DNA of 18,147 bases from an uncultured Eubacteriales bacterium (GCA_910580045.1 CAJTXF010000020.1:1-18147); one strand, 5' to 3'; numbered from the stretch's first letter, positions 6,019 to 13,196 are shown. Program-made: numbers and translations. Notes: generated by a model not told the origin, from the sequence alone.

Positions 6019-6423
6019 TCAGATCCCCTTACTGTCCATAACCCAAAATATGATGAACCGTATAATGGCCAGGACCAATATCATTCCCACCAGCGCATAG
6101 CCTGCCAGCGCTCCGTCTATGAACGAGACAGCGCACGCAAAGGCAATTGCCGCAGTGGAAACAACCATGATTTTTAACGCGATGGCGTCTGTCCTGCGCA
6201 GATTTTGAACTGCCAGCTCGTCCTTTTCCTCTTTGCTGAATTTGATGATACGGCCTGCCCGCAGTGAAAAGAATATGACTGTGAAGACAACGACCATATT
6301 CTGGATGGTCATATAATACTCATGCCAGTCCCGCCTGGCCCACATCCAGTAATATAAGACCAGAAGCATCGCATAAATAATTTTTGTTGCTACCATTTCC
6401 TTTAAGGTAACTTTTGAGTTCAT
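6019..6423 (-). CDS. Four-helix integral membrane protein of unknown function
   Basis: The 134-residue product has four predicted transmembrane segments at about 13-28, 42-57, 82-102 and 106-129. A charged Lys/Glu-rich loop (about 61-80) lies between helices 2 and 3, which should be cytosolic. No enzymatic motif is visible. The ATG at 6423 is chosen because GGAGG lies about 8 nt upstream; an in-frame TTG at 6438 overlaps that site and would be too close. It is the first gene of a two-gene operon with an XRE regulator, a common pairing in Firmicutes in which the membrane protein's role is largely undefined. Signal sensing or envelope stress is a guess from context only. Confidence 0.8.
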   Translation of the reverse strand: MNSKVTLKEMVATKIIYAMLLVLYYWMWARRDWHEYYMTIQNMVVVFTVIFFSLRAGRIIKFSKEEKDELAVQNLRRTDAIALKIMVVSTAAIAFACAVSFIDGALAGYALVGMILVLAIIRFIIFWVMDSKGI

Positions 6424-6436
6424 GTTCCATTCCTCC

Positions 6437-6479
6437 AAGTGATATATTTCTAACTCTCAACGTTATAAATATATCACTT
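6437..6479. promoter_or_regulatory. Perfect 13-bp inverted repeat, candidate operator of the XRE regulator
   Basis: Arms AAGTGATATATTT (6437-6449) and AAATATATCACTT (6467-6479) are exact reverse complements separated by 17 bp, with centres about 30 bp (three helical turns) apart. The right arm covers the -10 of the promoter and the left arm abuts the ribosome-binding site. Transcription should start inside the repeat, so it is more likely a DNA operator than an RNA hairpin. Confidence 0.55.
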
Positions 6480-6496
6480 CCCCTGCGCCTTGTCAA
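6468..6496 (-). promoter_or_regulatory. Promoter of the membrane protein/XRE operon
   Basis: Consensus -35 TTGACA (6491-6496), 17-bp spacer and -10 TATATT (6468-6473) on the minus strand, about 45 nt before the start codon. It overlaps the inverted repeat at 6437-6479, consistent with repression. Confidence 0.8.
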
Positions 6497-7001
6497 TACC
6501 AAAATGTGCGATATTTGTAACTCCTTATCCTATCGCTTTTCATGCTATGCAAAAGAAATGGAGCTTGCCCTCTTTCGCGGCTCGTATCAAATAGACGCCG
6601 AAACCTTCTGTCAGTGCGCGAAATGAGGATTACTTTTGCGCGCATATGGTTTTAGGACTATAGTTGTGATATATGCCTTATGCCGCACTCCTCCTTACAC
6701 TGGTTCCCAATGTGTTGCACCCCGCCTTAATCCGCTTCTCGAGCATTCATAGTTTGAGAATCTTTATCTATGCCCCTCCTGTTCTTTTTTACCCTAACCA
6801 TTATACCATGAAATCTTTAGTTTGAACACTCCTCTGGGCTATACAGTTTGTAAAGAGCGTGAAGAACTGACCCGGCATGATAAGTGACTGTGGCTGTTGT
6901 ACACGTATCTCTCAAAAGAAGCTGCCCAGGGTTGCTGACGCTGGACACGGTATATCCGCACTTACTGTTGGTGGGATTGTCCCTTGCGAACTTTTCCGCA
7001 G
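6497..7001. other. AT-rich intergenic region without a recognisable gene
   Basis: About 500 bp between the divergent XRE operon and GH2 gene. Short open frames on both strands lack ribosome-binding sites and recognisable motifs; one at 6817-7038 on the minus strand is open for 73 codons but has no supported start. A minus-strand extended -10 TGGTATAAT at about 6799-6807 has a poor -35. An AGGAGG about 25 nt further leads to no usable start. It may be eroded accessory DNA. Confidence 0.5.
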
Positions 7002-7030
7002 TTGCAAACACAGCCATTTTATGGTACAAT
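7002..7030 (+). promoter_or_regulatory. Promoter of the GH2 glycosidase gene
   Basis: -35 TTGCAA (7002-7007), 17-bp spacer, -10 TACAAT (7025-7030) with TGG directly before it as an extended -10. The GH2 start codon is 36 nt downstream. No clear operator or catabolite-response site was seen. Confidence 0.7.
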
Positions 7031-7065
7031 ATCCTCAAACAATTAACACATTATGGGAAGGAATT

Positions 7066-9528
7066 ATGAGAAAAACACGATTCAATCAGGGCTGGACTGT
7101 GAAATCTGGCATGGAGCGCCCCTTCGATGCGATTTTTGCCCCCAGCAAGGAGGGCAGACCTGTTACCTTGCCCCACGATGCTATGATTGAAGAGGAGCGG
7201 GACCCTGACAGCATCAGCGGCACCCAGTATGGCTTTTATCCCGCAAAATGCTATACATACCTGAAAACCTTTTTCGCGCCTGCAGAATGGGAGCAGGAAA
7301 CCATTATCTTGGAGTTTGAGGGGGTAATGCGTCAGGCCATGGTCTATCTCAATGGCCATTTTATAGCGGGGAATCCCCACGGTTACACAGGCTTTCATGT
7401 GTGTCTGGACTCTCACCTAAACTATGGGGAAGAAAACACCCTGAAGGTGCTTGCTCTCAACGACGAGTGCTCTTCCCGGTGGTATCCCGGTTCAGGCATT
7501 TACCGGGATGTGTGGCTCCTGCAGGGAGGAAAAACCTGGTTTGTGCCAGGAAAGCAGCGGGTTACCACTGTTTCTCTGGAGGATGGTTACGCTGTTCTGC
7601 GGCTGGAGGGGAAAATTGCCCATAGCCAGCCTCAGCCCCAGCGCCTTATCTTGGAGGCAAGCCTTTTTGATTCTGCCGGCCAGTTAGCGGCAGAGCGGAC
7701 TATCCAGACTGCTGTTGCCAGTGAAGATGAAAACCTGTGGCACACCCAGCTTACTGTGGATGCTCCTGCTCTTTGGTCGCCGGATACCCCCTCCCTGTAC
7801 ACCTGCCGTCTAATCCTGCGGGATGGTGATGCGGTACTGGACCAGTGGGAGGATAGAACCGGTATCCGCACCTTGGCCTTGGACGCCCGTCAGGGCCTGC
7901 GGGTGAATGGGAAAGAGACTAAGCTGCGGGGAGCATGTATCCACCACGACAACGGCATCATTGGCGCAGCTGGCTTTTTGGACGCAGAGCGGTTCCGCAT
8001 GAAAAAGCTAAAGGCCGCAGGGTTCAATGCCATTCGCAGTGCCCACCATCCTGCAGGCCCCTCTTTGCTGCAGGCCTGCGATGAAGTGGGGCTTTTCGTG
8101 ATGGACGAGCTGTCAGACATGTGGAACGTCCCCATGAACCCCAGCGATTTTGGACTGGACTTCCACAGCAGCTGGGAAACTGTTTTGGAGCAGATGATTG
8201 ATAAGGATTACAATCACCCCAGCGTGGTGCTGTACAGCACTGGCAACGAGATTCCCGAAATCGGCCTTGTTTCCGGCTGGAAGCTGAACCGGCAGATTGC
8301 TGAGGAGATGCGGCGGCAGGACCCAACCCGGTACAGCACCTTTGGCCTCAACGGCCTGCTGGCCGTAGCGGACGTGCCGGACATGATGAAAAAATTCCAA
8401 AATCCCCAGCCTGAGGCGCTCCAAACAGAAGGCGCAGGAGCTGAGGAGCTTAACCAACTTATGGGCAGCGCGGGCCAGCTGGCCATGGACGCCTTCTCTG
8501 TAGAGGATATACTGACAGACAGAGTGGAGCCTGCCGCCTCGTCAGTGGATGTGGTGGGGTACAACTACCTGACTGCCCGGCACGAGCTGGAGCACAAAAA
8601 CCACCCAGAGCGGGTGGTAGTGGGCAGCGAAACCTATCCGCCGGAGATTCCCCGGCTGTGGGAAATTGCAGAGCGCTGCCACCATGTAATTGGCGATTTC
8701 ACCTGGACCGGTTACGACTATCTGGGCGAAGCGGGCATTGGCATTCCCCACTACGAGGGCAGCCATACCAGAATCAGAGGCAGCTGGCCGGACCGTTTGG
8801 CCTACTGCGGAGATATCGACCTAAACGCCAGCCGCAGGCCAGTAAGTTTTCTGCGAGAGGTCGCTTTTGGCCTATCCAAGGGCCCCTATCTGGCAGTGGA
8901 GCGAGCCGACCGCCACGGGATGAGGTTTGACAAAAATGGTTGGAAATACGCGGACTGCTTATCCTCCTGGACCTTTCCGGGCTATGAGAGCAAGCCAGTT
9001 TGGGTCCGAGTGCTGGCTAGGTGCGAAGAGGTGGAGCTGGTTCTAAACGGGCAGTCTTTGGGACGGAAAAAGGCCGGGGCACTGGAAAGCCTTACCACCC
9101 TGTTTGAGGTGGATTACCAGCCTGGCCAGCTCACTGCCATAGCTTACGAAAATGGCATAGAGACTGGCAGAGACACCTTAACCACCGCGGGCCCAATCGC
9201 AGCCCTGCGCCTAACGCCGGACAGGGACACCATGCCTGCCGGAGGACAGAGCCTGGCGTTCATTACCGCTGACCTAATCGACGCTGCTGGGAACTGGAAC
9301 CGCTGGGAGCAGAAAGAGGTAACCGCAGAGGTAGAGGGCCCAGGGGTCCTGCTGGGCTTTGGCTCTGCCGCCCCCAGCACAGAGGGCAGCTACCAAGCCA
9401 ACCAGTGCCCCACTTGGGACGGCCGGGTAATGGCTGTAATCCGCAGCCTGGATTCTGCCGGAGAAATTAAGGTAAAATTTACAGCCGCAGGCTGTGATGA
9501 GGCAGTGGCGGTTATTTTAACCCAGTGA
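7066..9528 (+). CDS. Glycoside hydrolase family 2, beta-galactosidase-like
   Basis: A retaining beta-glycosidase of 820 residues. Order of domains: N-terminal jelly-roll sugar-binding domain (about 1-160; TLPHDAMIEEERDP, SRWYPGSGIYRDVWL), immunoglobulin-like domain (about 165-270), TIM barrel (about 275-590) and C-terminal beta domains (about 620-820) of the DUF4982/GH2-C5 type. In the barrel, HPSVVLYSTGNE places the acid/base at E395, and VVGSETYP places the nucleophile at E522. NAIRSAHHP and CDEVGLFVMDE are typical. There is no signal peptide, so it is probably cytoplasmic and acts on imported oligosaccharides. The ATG at 7066 has GGAAGGAA upstream and a promoter 36 nt earlier. Beta-galactosidase is the likeliest activity, but beta-glucuronidase and other GH2 specificities cannot be separated by eye. 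It is transcribed alone and ends at a terminator. Confidence 0.9.
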   Translation: MRKTRFNQGWTVKSGMERPFDAIFAPSKEGRPVTLPHDAMIEEERDPDSISGTQYGFYPAKCYTYLKTFFAPAEWEQETIILEFEGVMRQAMVYLNGHFIAGNPHGYTGFHVCLDSHLNYGEENTLKVLALNDECSSRWYPGSGIYRDVWLLQGGKTWFVPGKQRVTTVSLEDGYAVLRLEGKIAHSQPQPQRLILEASLFDSAGQLAAERTIQTAVASEDENLWHTQLTVDAPALWSPDTPSLYTCRLILRDGDAVLDQWEDRTGIRTLALDARQGLRVNGKETKLRGACIHHDNGIIGAAGFLDAERFRMKKLKAAGFNAIRSAHHPAGPSLLQACDEVGLFVMDELSDMWNVPMNPSDFGLDFHSSWETVLEQMIDKDYNHPSVVLYSTGNEIPEIGLVSGWKLNRQIAEEMRRQDPTRYSTFGLNGLLAVADVPDMMKKFQNPQPEALQTEGAGAEELNQLMGSAGQLAMDAFSVEDILTDRVEPAASSVDVVGYNYLTARHELEHKNHPERVVVGSETYPPEIPRLWEIAERCHHVIGDFTWTGYDYLGEAGIGIPHYEGSHTRIRGSWPDRLAYCGDIDLNASRRPVSFLREVAFGLSKGPYLAVERADRHGMRFDKNGWKYADCLSSWTFPGYESKPVWVRVLARCEEVELVLNGQSLGRKKAGALESLTTLFEVDYQPGQLTAIAYENGIETGRDTLTTAGPIAALRLTPDRDTMPAGGQSLAFITADLIDAAGNWNRWEQKEVTAEVEGPGVLLGFGSAAPSTEGSYQANQCPTWDGRVMAVIRSLDSAGEIKVKFTAAGCDEAVAVILTQ

Positions 9529-9531
9529 GAA

Positions 9532-9554
9532 TAACGGACGCGGTTCAAAAGAGG
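9532..9554 (+). repeat. Remnant of the type A MITE-like element
   Basis: CGCGGTTCAAAAGAGG (9539-9554) matches the left end of copy 1 at 15 of 16 positions and copy 2 with one A fewer. The preceding TAACGGA resembles a decayed TAGTTAA end. It lies 4 nt after the GH2 stop codon; the rest of the element is missing. Confidence 0.5.
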
Positions 9555-9592
9555 CAGTTAAGACAGGGCGCTTTATGAATCAGCGGCATAGA

Positions 9593-9627
9593 GAAGGGGC
9601 TCTCCTACGGGAGGCCCCTTCTTTTTT
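9593..9627 (+). terminator. Terminator of the GH2 gene
   Basis: Stem GAAGGGGC/GCCCCTTC with extra pairing in the loop region (TCTCC/GGGAG), followed by TTTTTT (9622-9627). It lies 65 nt after the GH2 stop. Confidence 0.85.
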
Positions 9628-9655
9628 CTCTTTCCTTCACCGGAATCAGTGGGAT

Positions 9656-9847
9656 TGAAGCCCCCAACGCCCTGGACATGCACTGGCCAAAGAACCGCCA
9701 GGTACTGCGAGCCTGAGCGCGAAGAAACTTGGCAGCATTTCTGTGGACGAGGACGAGAGTGCCAAGGCCATCACCGGCCGCACTCAAACCGGCGGCATCC
9801 GGAAAACCTATGGCAGGGATTCAGATATAATACTACTGTGGCCCTGA
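9656..9847 (+). pseudogene. Possible degenerate phage gene fragment ahead of the lysis cassette
   Basis: A frame ending with TGA at 9845-9847 has protein-like composition in its second half (SISVDEDESAKAITGRTQTG then RKTYGRDSDIILLWP) but no start codon with a ribosome-binding site. A different frame just upstream (GIEAPNALDMHWPKNRQ) also looks coding and may be the other side of a frameshift. Position directly before XhlA/holin genes suggests the 3' end of a phage tail gene. I do not recognise the family. Confidence 0.25.
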
Positions 9848-9890
9848 TAAAGCAGGCCTGAGCCAATGAACGGCACGAAAATGATGGGAG

Positions 9891-10253
9891 GTGTGGCCCA
9901 TCGAACCCCAGTGGGAGTGTTTGGGGCTTATCAAGGCCCGGGAACTGGAAGGGGATTTGGGTGAGCTGAAAGAGGCGTTCAATGAGCTGCGGCGGCAGAA
10001 TTCCCACAGGCATGAGCAAATTTTTGAGCAATTTCACACACGAGAAAAGGGCGACTTAGCGCACAGCCTGCAATATGACAACATTATGAGTACCCTAAAA
10101 AACCTGGCTAAGTCCATTGACCTGCTCAGCAAGCGCCTGTCTGAGATTGAGATGAAGCCCGCCCGGCGCTGGGAGGACACAATCAAACAGATTCTGGGTA
10201 TCTTAGTGGCGGCGCTTGGTGCCTTTTTGCTGGGTAAATTCGAGATGCTATAG
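9891..10253 (+). CDS. XhlA-family hemolysin/phage lysis accessory protein
   Basis: A 120-residue protein with an amphipathic, charged helical region (about 15-85; LEGDLGELKEAFNELRRQ and STLKNLAKSIDLLSKRLSEIE, probable coiled coil) and one C-terminal transmembrane segment (about 100-115, QILGILVAALGAFLLGKF). This is the layout of XhlA (PF10779), a membrane-associated partner of phage holin and endolysin. The first in-frame start is GTG at 9891, abutting GGGAGG with almost no spacing; a stop codon lies at 9882, so the true 5' end may be truncated. A holin follows after 23 nt and an amidase after that. Confidence 0.75.
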   Translation: MWPIEPQWECLGLIKARELEGDLGELKEAFNELRRQNSHRHEQIFEQFHTREKGDLAHSLQYDNIMSTLKNLAKSIDLLSKRLSEIEMKPARRWEDTIKQILGILVAALGAFLLGKFEML

Positions 10254-10276
10254 CCCGGGAAAGAGAGGTTTTTACC

Positions 10277-10555
10277 ATGCTGAACTGGAAGGTCCATATC
10301 AAGAATAAGGCTTTTTGGCTGGCTCTGGTGCCCGCCCTGCTCCTGCTGATACAGGCTGGGGCAGCGGTGGTTGGCGTTACCATTGACTTGGGGGAGCTGG
10401 GGAACCGGCTCCTCTCTTTTGTGAACACGGCCTTTGTGCTGCTGTCCCTGCTGGGGGTAATCAATGACCCCACCACCCAGGGGCTCTCTGACAGTTCGCT
10501 CGCTATGACGTATAAAGAGCCAAAACAGAAAGACAAGTTATCCGAACGGCAGTGA
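10277..10555 (+). CDS. phi-LC3 family phage holin
   Basis: A 92-residue inner-membrane pore former that releases or activates the endolysin. The opening NWKVHIKNKAFWLALVPALL, the second hydrophobic segment (about 68-82) and the DPTTQGLSDSSLAMTY signature near residue 64-79 are typical of Phage_holin_1 (PF04531). The hydrophobic stretches are about 11-36 and 44-62. The start has GAGAGG upstream. It lies between XhlA and the amidase in standard phage lysis-cassette order. Confidence 0.92.
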   Translation: MLNWKVHIKNKAFWLALVPALLLLIQAGAAVVGVTIDLGELGNRLLSFVNTAFVLLSLLGVINDPTTQGLSDSSLAMTYKEPKQKDKLSERQ

Positions 10556-10608
10556 AGACAGTCGTGAAGACGGCCAAAGGGCCATGACAAACCAAAGGAG
10601 GACTGATA

Positions 10609-11358
10609 ATGGTACCCATCCGCAAAAATCTGGTTCCCCCAGAGGGGTACAGCCTCAAGTGCCCATACCCCATGAAGCCCACCCGCATTGTGGTGCACAA
10701 CACAGGCAACGATGCCTCTGCCCAGAACGAGGTGGCCTACATGGTCCGCAATGACAGCGAGATGGCCTTCCACGCAGCGGTGGATGATGTGGAGATTGTC
10801 CAGGGCATACCCTTTGAGCGCAATGCCTGGGCCTGCGGCGATGGCAGCGGCCAGGGCAACCGGGAGGGCATCCACATTGAGATTTGCTACTCCGCGTCCG
10901 GCGGGGCCCAGTTCATCCAAGCGGAGAAAAACGCCGCCCAGTACATTGCCAGTCTGCTTCAGGTGTTCGGCTGGGGCATGGACAGGGTTACCAAACACCA
11001 GGACTACAACGGCAAATACTGTCCTCACCGGACCCTGGACATGGGCTGGGAGCGGTTTTTGAGTATGATTGAGAATTTTTTGAAGGAGGACAATGAGATG
11101 AGCAAAGAGGAGTTCTACCAGATGTTCAAAGAGAGCATGGAGCGGTACACCGCGGAACAGGCGAAGAATCCTATTGCCCAGTGGGCAGAGAAGCAGATTG
11201 CCCAGGTGGGGGCGGAGAAGGTGATGACCCGGGATTCCAAGGACAATTTCCGGCCGCAGAGCTTTATAGTAAACGCACTTGAAAATCGGTGTAAATACCG
11301 ATTTTCAAGCAGGGCGGTGCGGGCGCGCCCGTACCGCCAGGTTCAAAAAGAGGTATGA
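10609..11358 (+). CDS. N-acetylmuramoyl-L-alanine amidase (endolysin), C-terminus replaced by MITE
   Basis: A T7-lysozyme-like Amidase_2 domain (about 20-145) that cleaves the lactyl-Ala bond of peptidoglycan. Zinc ligands fit H30 (VVHNTG), H130 (TKHQDYNG) and C138 (KYCPHR); E91 lies in GIHIEICYS. A linker helix (about 165-200) leads to MTRDSKDNFRPQSFI, which resembles an S-layer-homology-like wall-binding end. From codon 220 the frame enters a 130-bp repeat, adds about 30 foreign residues and stops at 11358. Removing the repeat and one TA restores a 242-codon frame ending at 11469 (TRQEAAVIAAGILDKAQNLS). The start has AAAGGAGG upstream. The catalytic domain is intact, so the enzyme may still be active; wall targeting is probably altered. 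Confidence 0.9.
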   Translation: MVPIRKNLVPPEGYSLKCPYPMKPTRIVVHNTGNDASAQNEVAYMVRNDSEMAFHAAVDDVEIVQGIPFERNAWACGDGSGQGNREGIHIEICYSASGGAQFIQAEKNAAQYIASLLQVFGWGMDRVTKHQDYNGKYCPHRTLDMGWERFLSMIENFLKEDNEMSKEEFYQMFKESMERYTAEQAKNPIAQWAEKQIAQVGAEKVMTRDSKDNFRPQSFIVNALENRCKYRFSSRAVRARPYRQVQKEV

Positions 11359-11396
11359 CCTCAGAGGTTATACCTCTTTTTGAACCGCGTTAACTA
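11267..11396 (-). repeat. MITE-like three-hairpin element, type A, copy 2 (130 bp)
   Basis: Reverse-complement orientation relative to copy 1 at 5675-5800. Ends TAGTAAACGC and GCGTTAACTA, with TA duplications at 11265-11266 and 11397-11398. Hairpins are cleaner than in copy 1: a 16-bp perfect stem GTTCAAAAAGAGGTAT, a 13-bp stem with one mismatch (GGCGGTACGGGCG), and a 13-bp perfect stem CTTGAAAATCGGT. Element plus duplication is 132 bp, a multiple of three, but an internal TGA stops the endolysin frame. Confidence 0.9.
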
Positions 11397-11398
11397 TA

Positions 11399-11469
11399 TC
11401 ACCCGCCAGGAGGCGGCGGTGATTGCTGCCGGGATTCTGGACAAGGCGCAGAATCTGAGCGGAAAGTAG
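11399..11469 (+). pseudogene. Displaced native 3' end of the endolysin gene
   Basis: After the repeat the original frame continues as ITRQEAAVIAAGILDKAQNLSGK and ends with TAG (11467-11469). It joins exactly to the RPQSF codons before the repeat. It is no longer translated as part of the amidase because of the stop inside the repeat. Confidence 0.8.
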
Positions 11470-11496
11470 TCAGGTCAGAAAGTGAAAGAGAAAGAG

Positions 11497-11552
11497 AAAA
11501 GCCCCTGGCTCTCCCGCTCCGATGGTCCGGCGGGAAAGCTGGGGGCTTTTTT
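11497..11552 (+). terminator. Terminator of the lysis cassette
   Basis: Long stem AAAAGCCCCTGGCT...CTCCCGC with GCGGGA...AGCTGGGGGCTTTT, ending in TTTTTT (11547-11552). It lies about 30 nt after the native end of the endolysin gene, upstream of the fucosidase promoter. Confidence 0.85.
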
Positions 11553-11586
11553 CCAGGCGCCCTGCTTTCTCCTGGGAAAAATCCCG

Positions 11587-11615
11587 TTGACAACAGCGCA
11601 ATCCGGCCCTATAAT
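11587..11615 (+). promoter_or_regulatory. Consensus promoter of the alpha-L-fucosidase gene
   Basis: -35 TTGACA (11587-11592), 17-bp spacer, -10 TATAAT (11610-11615): a perfect sigma-A consensus. The start codon is 55 nt downstream. Such strength implies either constitutive expression or repression by a regulator whose site I cannot identify. Confidence 0.9.
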
Positions 11616-11670
11616 ACCATTACAAGACCTGGTCCCGAGTTCCTGAAAAACACAAAGGATGTGACATACC

Positions 11671-13056
11671 ATGACACGGCGAGACGCAAAACTAGAGCAG
11701 AACTGGCTGACTGACAATCAGGGCCTCCCCCGTATGGATGGGGAGGTCCAGCGGTATTTGAGGGTGCGGCCCTCTGCGGCCCAGCTGAGCCAGGCCCAGC
11801 GGCCCTTCTACTGCTTTGTCCACTTTGGCATGAACACCGCCACTGGCCGGGAATGGGGCTGCGGCCAGGAGACAGCGGCTGACTTTGAGCTGAGTGAAGT
11901 CCACCCGGAGCAGTGGGCAGAGGCTGTAAAGTCCGCGGGAGCCTCTGGGCTAATCCTCACCTGCAAGCACCACGATGGCTTCTGCCTGTGGAACACAGCT
12001 CAGACAGACTTCTCTGTTATGCACAGCGGATTCGGCAAGGACATTGTGGCCATGACCGCAGAAGCCTGCCAAAAGGCCGGGCTGGCCTTTGGGGTGTATC
12101 TCTCACCTTGGGACATGCATGAGCCCAGCTATGGTACAGCGGCTTACAACGACTTTTTCTGCGCCCAGCTTACAGAGCTGCTCACCGGCTATGGCCCGGT
12201 GTTTGAGGTGTGGTTTGACGGGGCAAAGGGCCAGAACGCCAAAGACTTCTCCTACGACTGGGAGCGGTACTATCAGGTGGTGCGGAGCCTGCAGCCCCAG
12301 GCCTGCATGGCTGTATGCGGGCCTGATTTGCGCTGGGTAGGCAATGAAGCGGGGAAGACCCGTACCTCAGAATTTTCCGTGGTGCCGGCCAGCCTGACCC
12401 AGGCAGAGATTGTCCAGGCCCTTTCTCAGCACGCGGAGGAGGAAGCTGGAAAAATGCAGACCCTGCTCTCCGGGGACGAGGATTTGGGCTCCCGGCAGGT
12501 GCTGGCCCAGGCTGAGGGGCTCTGCTGGTACCCAGCGGAGGTGGATGTGTCCATCCGGCCGGGTTGGTTCTATCACCCGGAAGAGGATGGAGCCGTAAAG
12601 TCCTCAGAGCGGCTGTGGGAGCTCTATTTGCAGTCCGTGGGCCGGAACTGCTCTTTGCTTCTGAACGTGCCCCCTGCCCGGGACGGGCGGATTGCCCCTG
12701 CCGACCTAGCCGCTCTGGCGGGCCTGGGGCAGAGAATTCAGGAGATGACAGCCCGTCCGCTGCTGGAAGCCGCTCCTGGGCCGCTGCGCCAGGGCTGGCT
12801 GGAGTTTGACTTTCCCCAGAGCCTGCCCCCCCAATTCTGTGTAATAGAGGAAGACATCGCCCATAGCCAGCGGGTGGAAGCCTTTGATTTATACTGGAAG
12901 CTGCCGGACGGAGCCCTGACCCTGGCCTGTGCGGGAACTGTGATAGGTGCCCGGCGGATTATCCTGGCCCAGGAGGCAGAGGCTGTGGGCGCTGTGCTGG
13001 CAGTGCGCCAGTCCCGGGGCCGCCCCTGGCTGAAGCGGGTGGGCTTTTATGGATAG
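11671..13056 (+). CDS. GH29 alpha-L-fucosidase
   Basis: This enzyme releases terminal L-fucose from glycans with retention of configuration. The 461-residue product has the GH29 barrel: FVHFGMNTATGREWG (49-63), LILTCKHHDGFCLWNT (94-109), FGVYLSPWDMH (140-150) and VFEVWFDGAKG, giving nucleophile D183. GPDLRWVGNEAGKTRTSEFSV (about 216-236) resembles the GH29-B group, which prefers alpha-1,3/1,4 fucose of Lewis-type or milk glycans; that assignment is tentative. The region after about residue 340 is the smaller beta-sandwich domain. No signal peptide, so it is probably intracellular. A weak AAAGGA lies upstream of the ATG. It has its own promoter and no adjoining transporter. The fucose product would feed FucI, encoded at the left end of the window. 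Confidence 0.95.
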   Translation: MTRRDAKLEQNWLTDNQGLPRMDGEVQRYLRVRPSAAQLSQAQRPFYCFVHFGMNTATGREWGCGQETAADFELSEVHPEQWAEAVKSAGASGLILTCKHHDGFCLWNTAQTDFSVMHSGFGKDIVAMTAEACQKAGLAFGVYLSPWDMHEPSYGTAAYNDFFCAQLTELLTGYGPVFEVWFDGAKGQNAKDFSYDWERYYQVVRSLQPQACMAVCGPDLRWVGNEAGKTRTSEFSVVPASLTQAEIVQALSQHAEEEAGKMQTLLSGDEDLGSRQVLAQAEGLCWYPAEVDVSIRPGWFYHPEEDGAVKSSERLWELYLQSVGRNCSLLLNVPPARDGRIAPADLAALAGLGQRIQEMTARPLLEAAPGPLRQGWLEFDFPQSLPPQFCVIEEDIAHSQRVEAFDLYWKLPDGALTLACAGTVIGARRIILAQEAEAVGAVLAVRQSRGRPWLKRVGFYG

Positions 13057-13083
13057 CAGTCATTTGAGCCCTTGATGCCCAGG

Positions 13084-13192
13084 CAAATTCGCGGGAGTGT
13101 CCGTTCCGAGGAGTTTTTCTGTTCCCCCGCCCTACGGGCGGGGGAACACAGATAATTATCTCTGCGGTTTGGACAATCCCCAAATTCGCGGG
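13084..13192. repeat. Pair of 12-bp direct repeats flanking a strong hairpin
   Basis: CAAATTCGCGGG occurs at 13084-13095 and again at 13181-13192, 97 bp apart. Between them are GTGTCC and GGACAA, which can pair, and the 13-bp hairpin at 13120-13148. This may be a small insertion flanked by duplicated target, or chance. Confidence 0.4.
13120..13148 (+). terminator. Strong hairpin after the fucosidase gene
   Basis: Perfect 13-bp stem TGTTCCCCCGCCC/GGGCGGGGGAACA around a 3-nt loop TAC, 64 nt after the fucosidase stop. There is no T-run after it on either strand, so it is not a textbook intrinsic terminator. It may protect mRNA ends or slow polymerase. Confidence 0.45.
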
Positions 13193-13196
13193 GATA

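Noticed and set aside
6817..7038. Minus-strand 73-codon frame in the AT-rich intergenic region
   Set aside because: No ribosome-binding site, no motif, and it overlaps the well-supported GH2 promoter; a decayed gene cannot be excluded.
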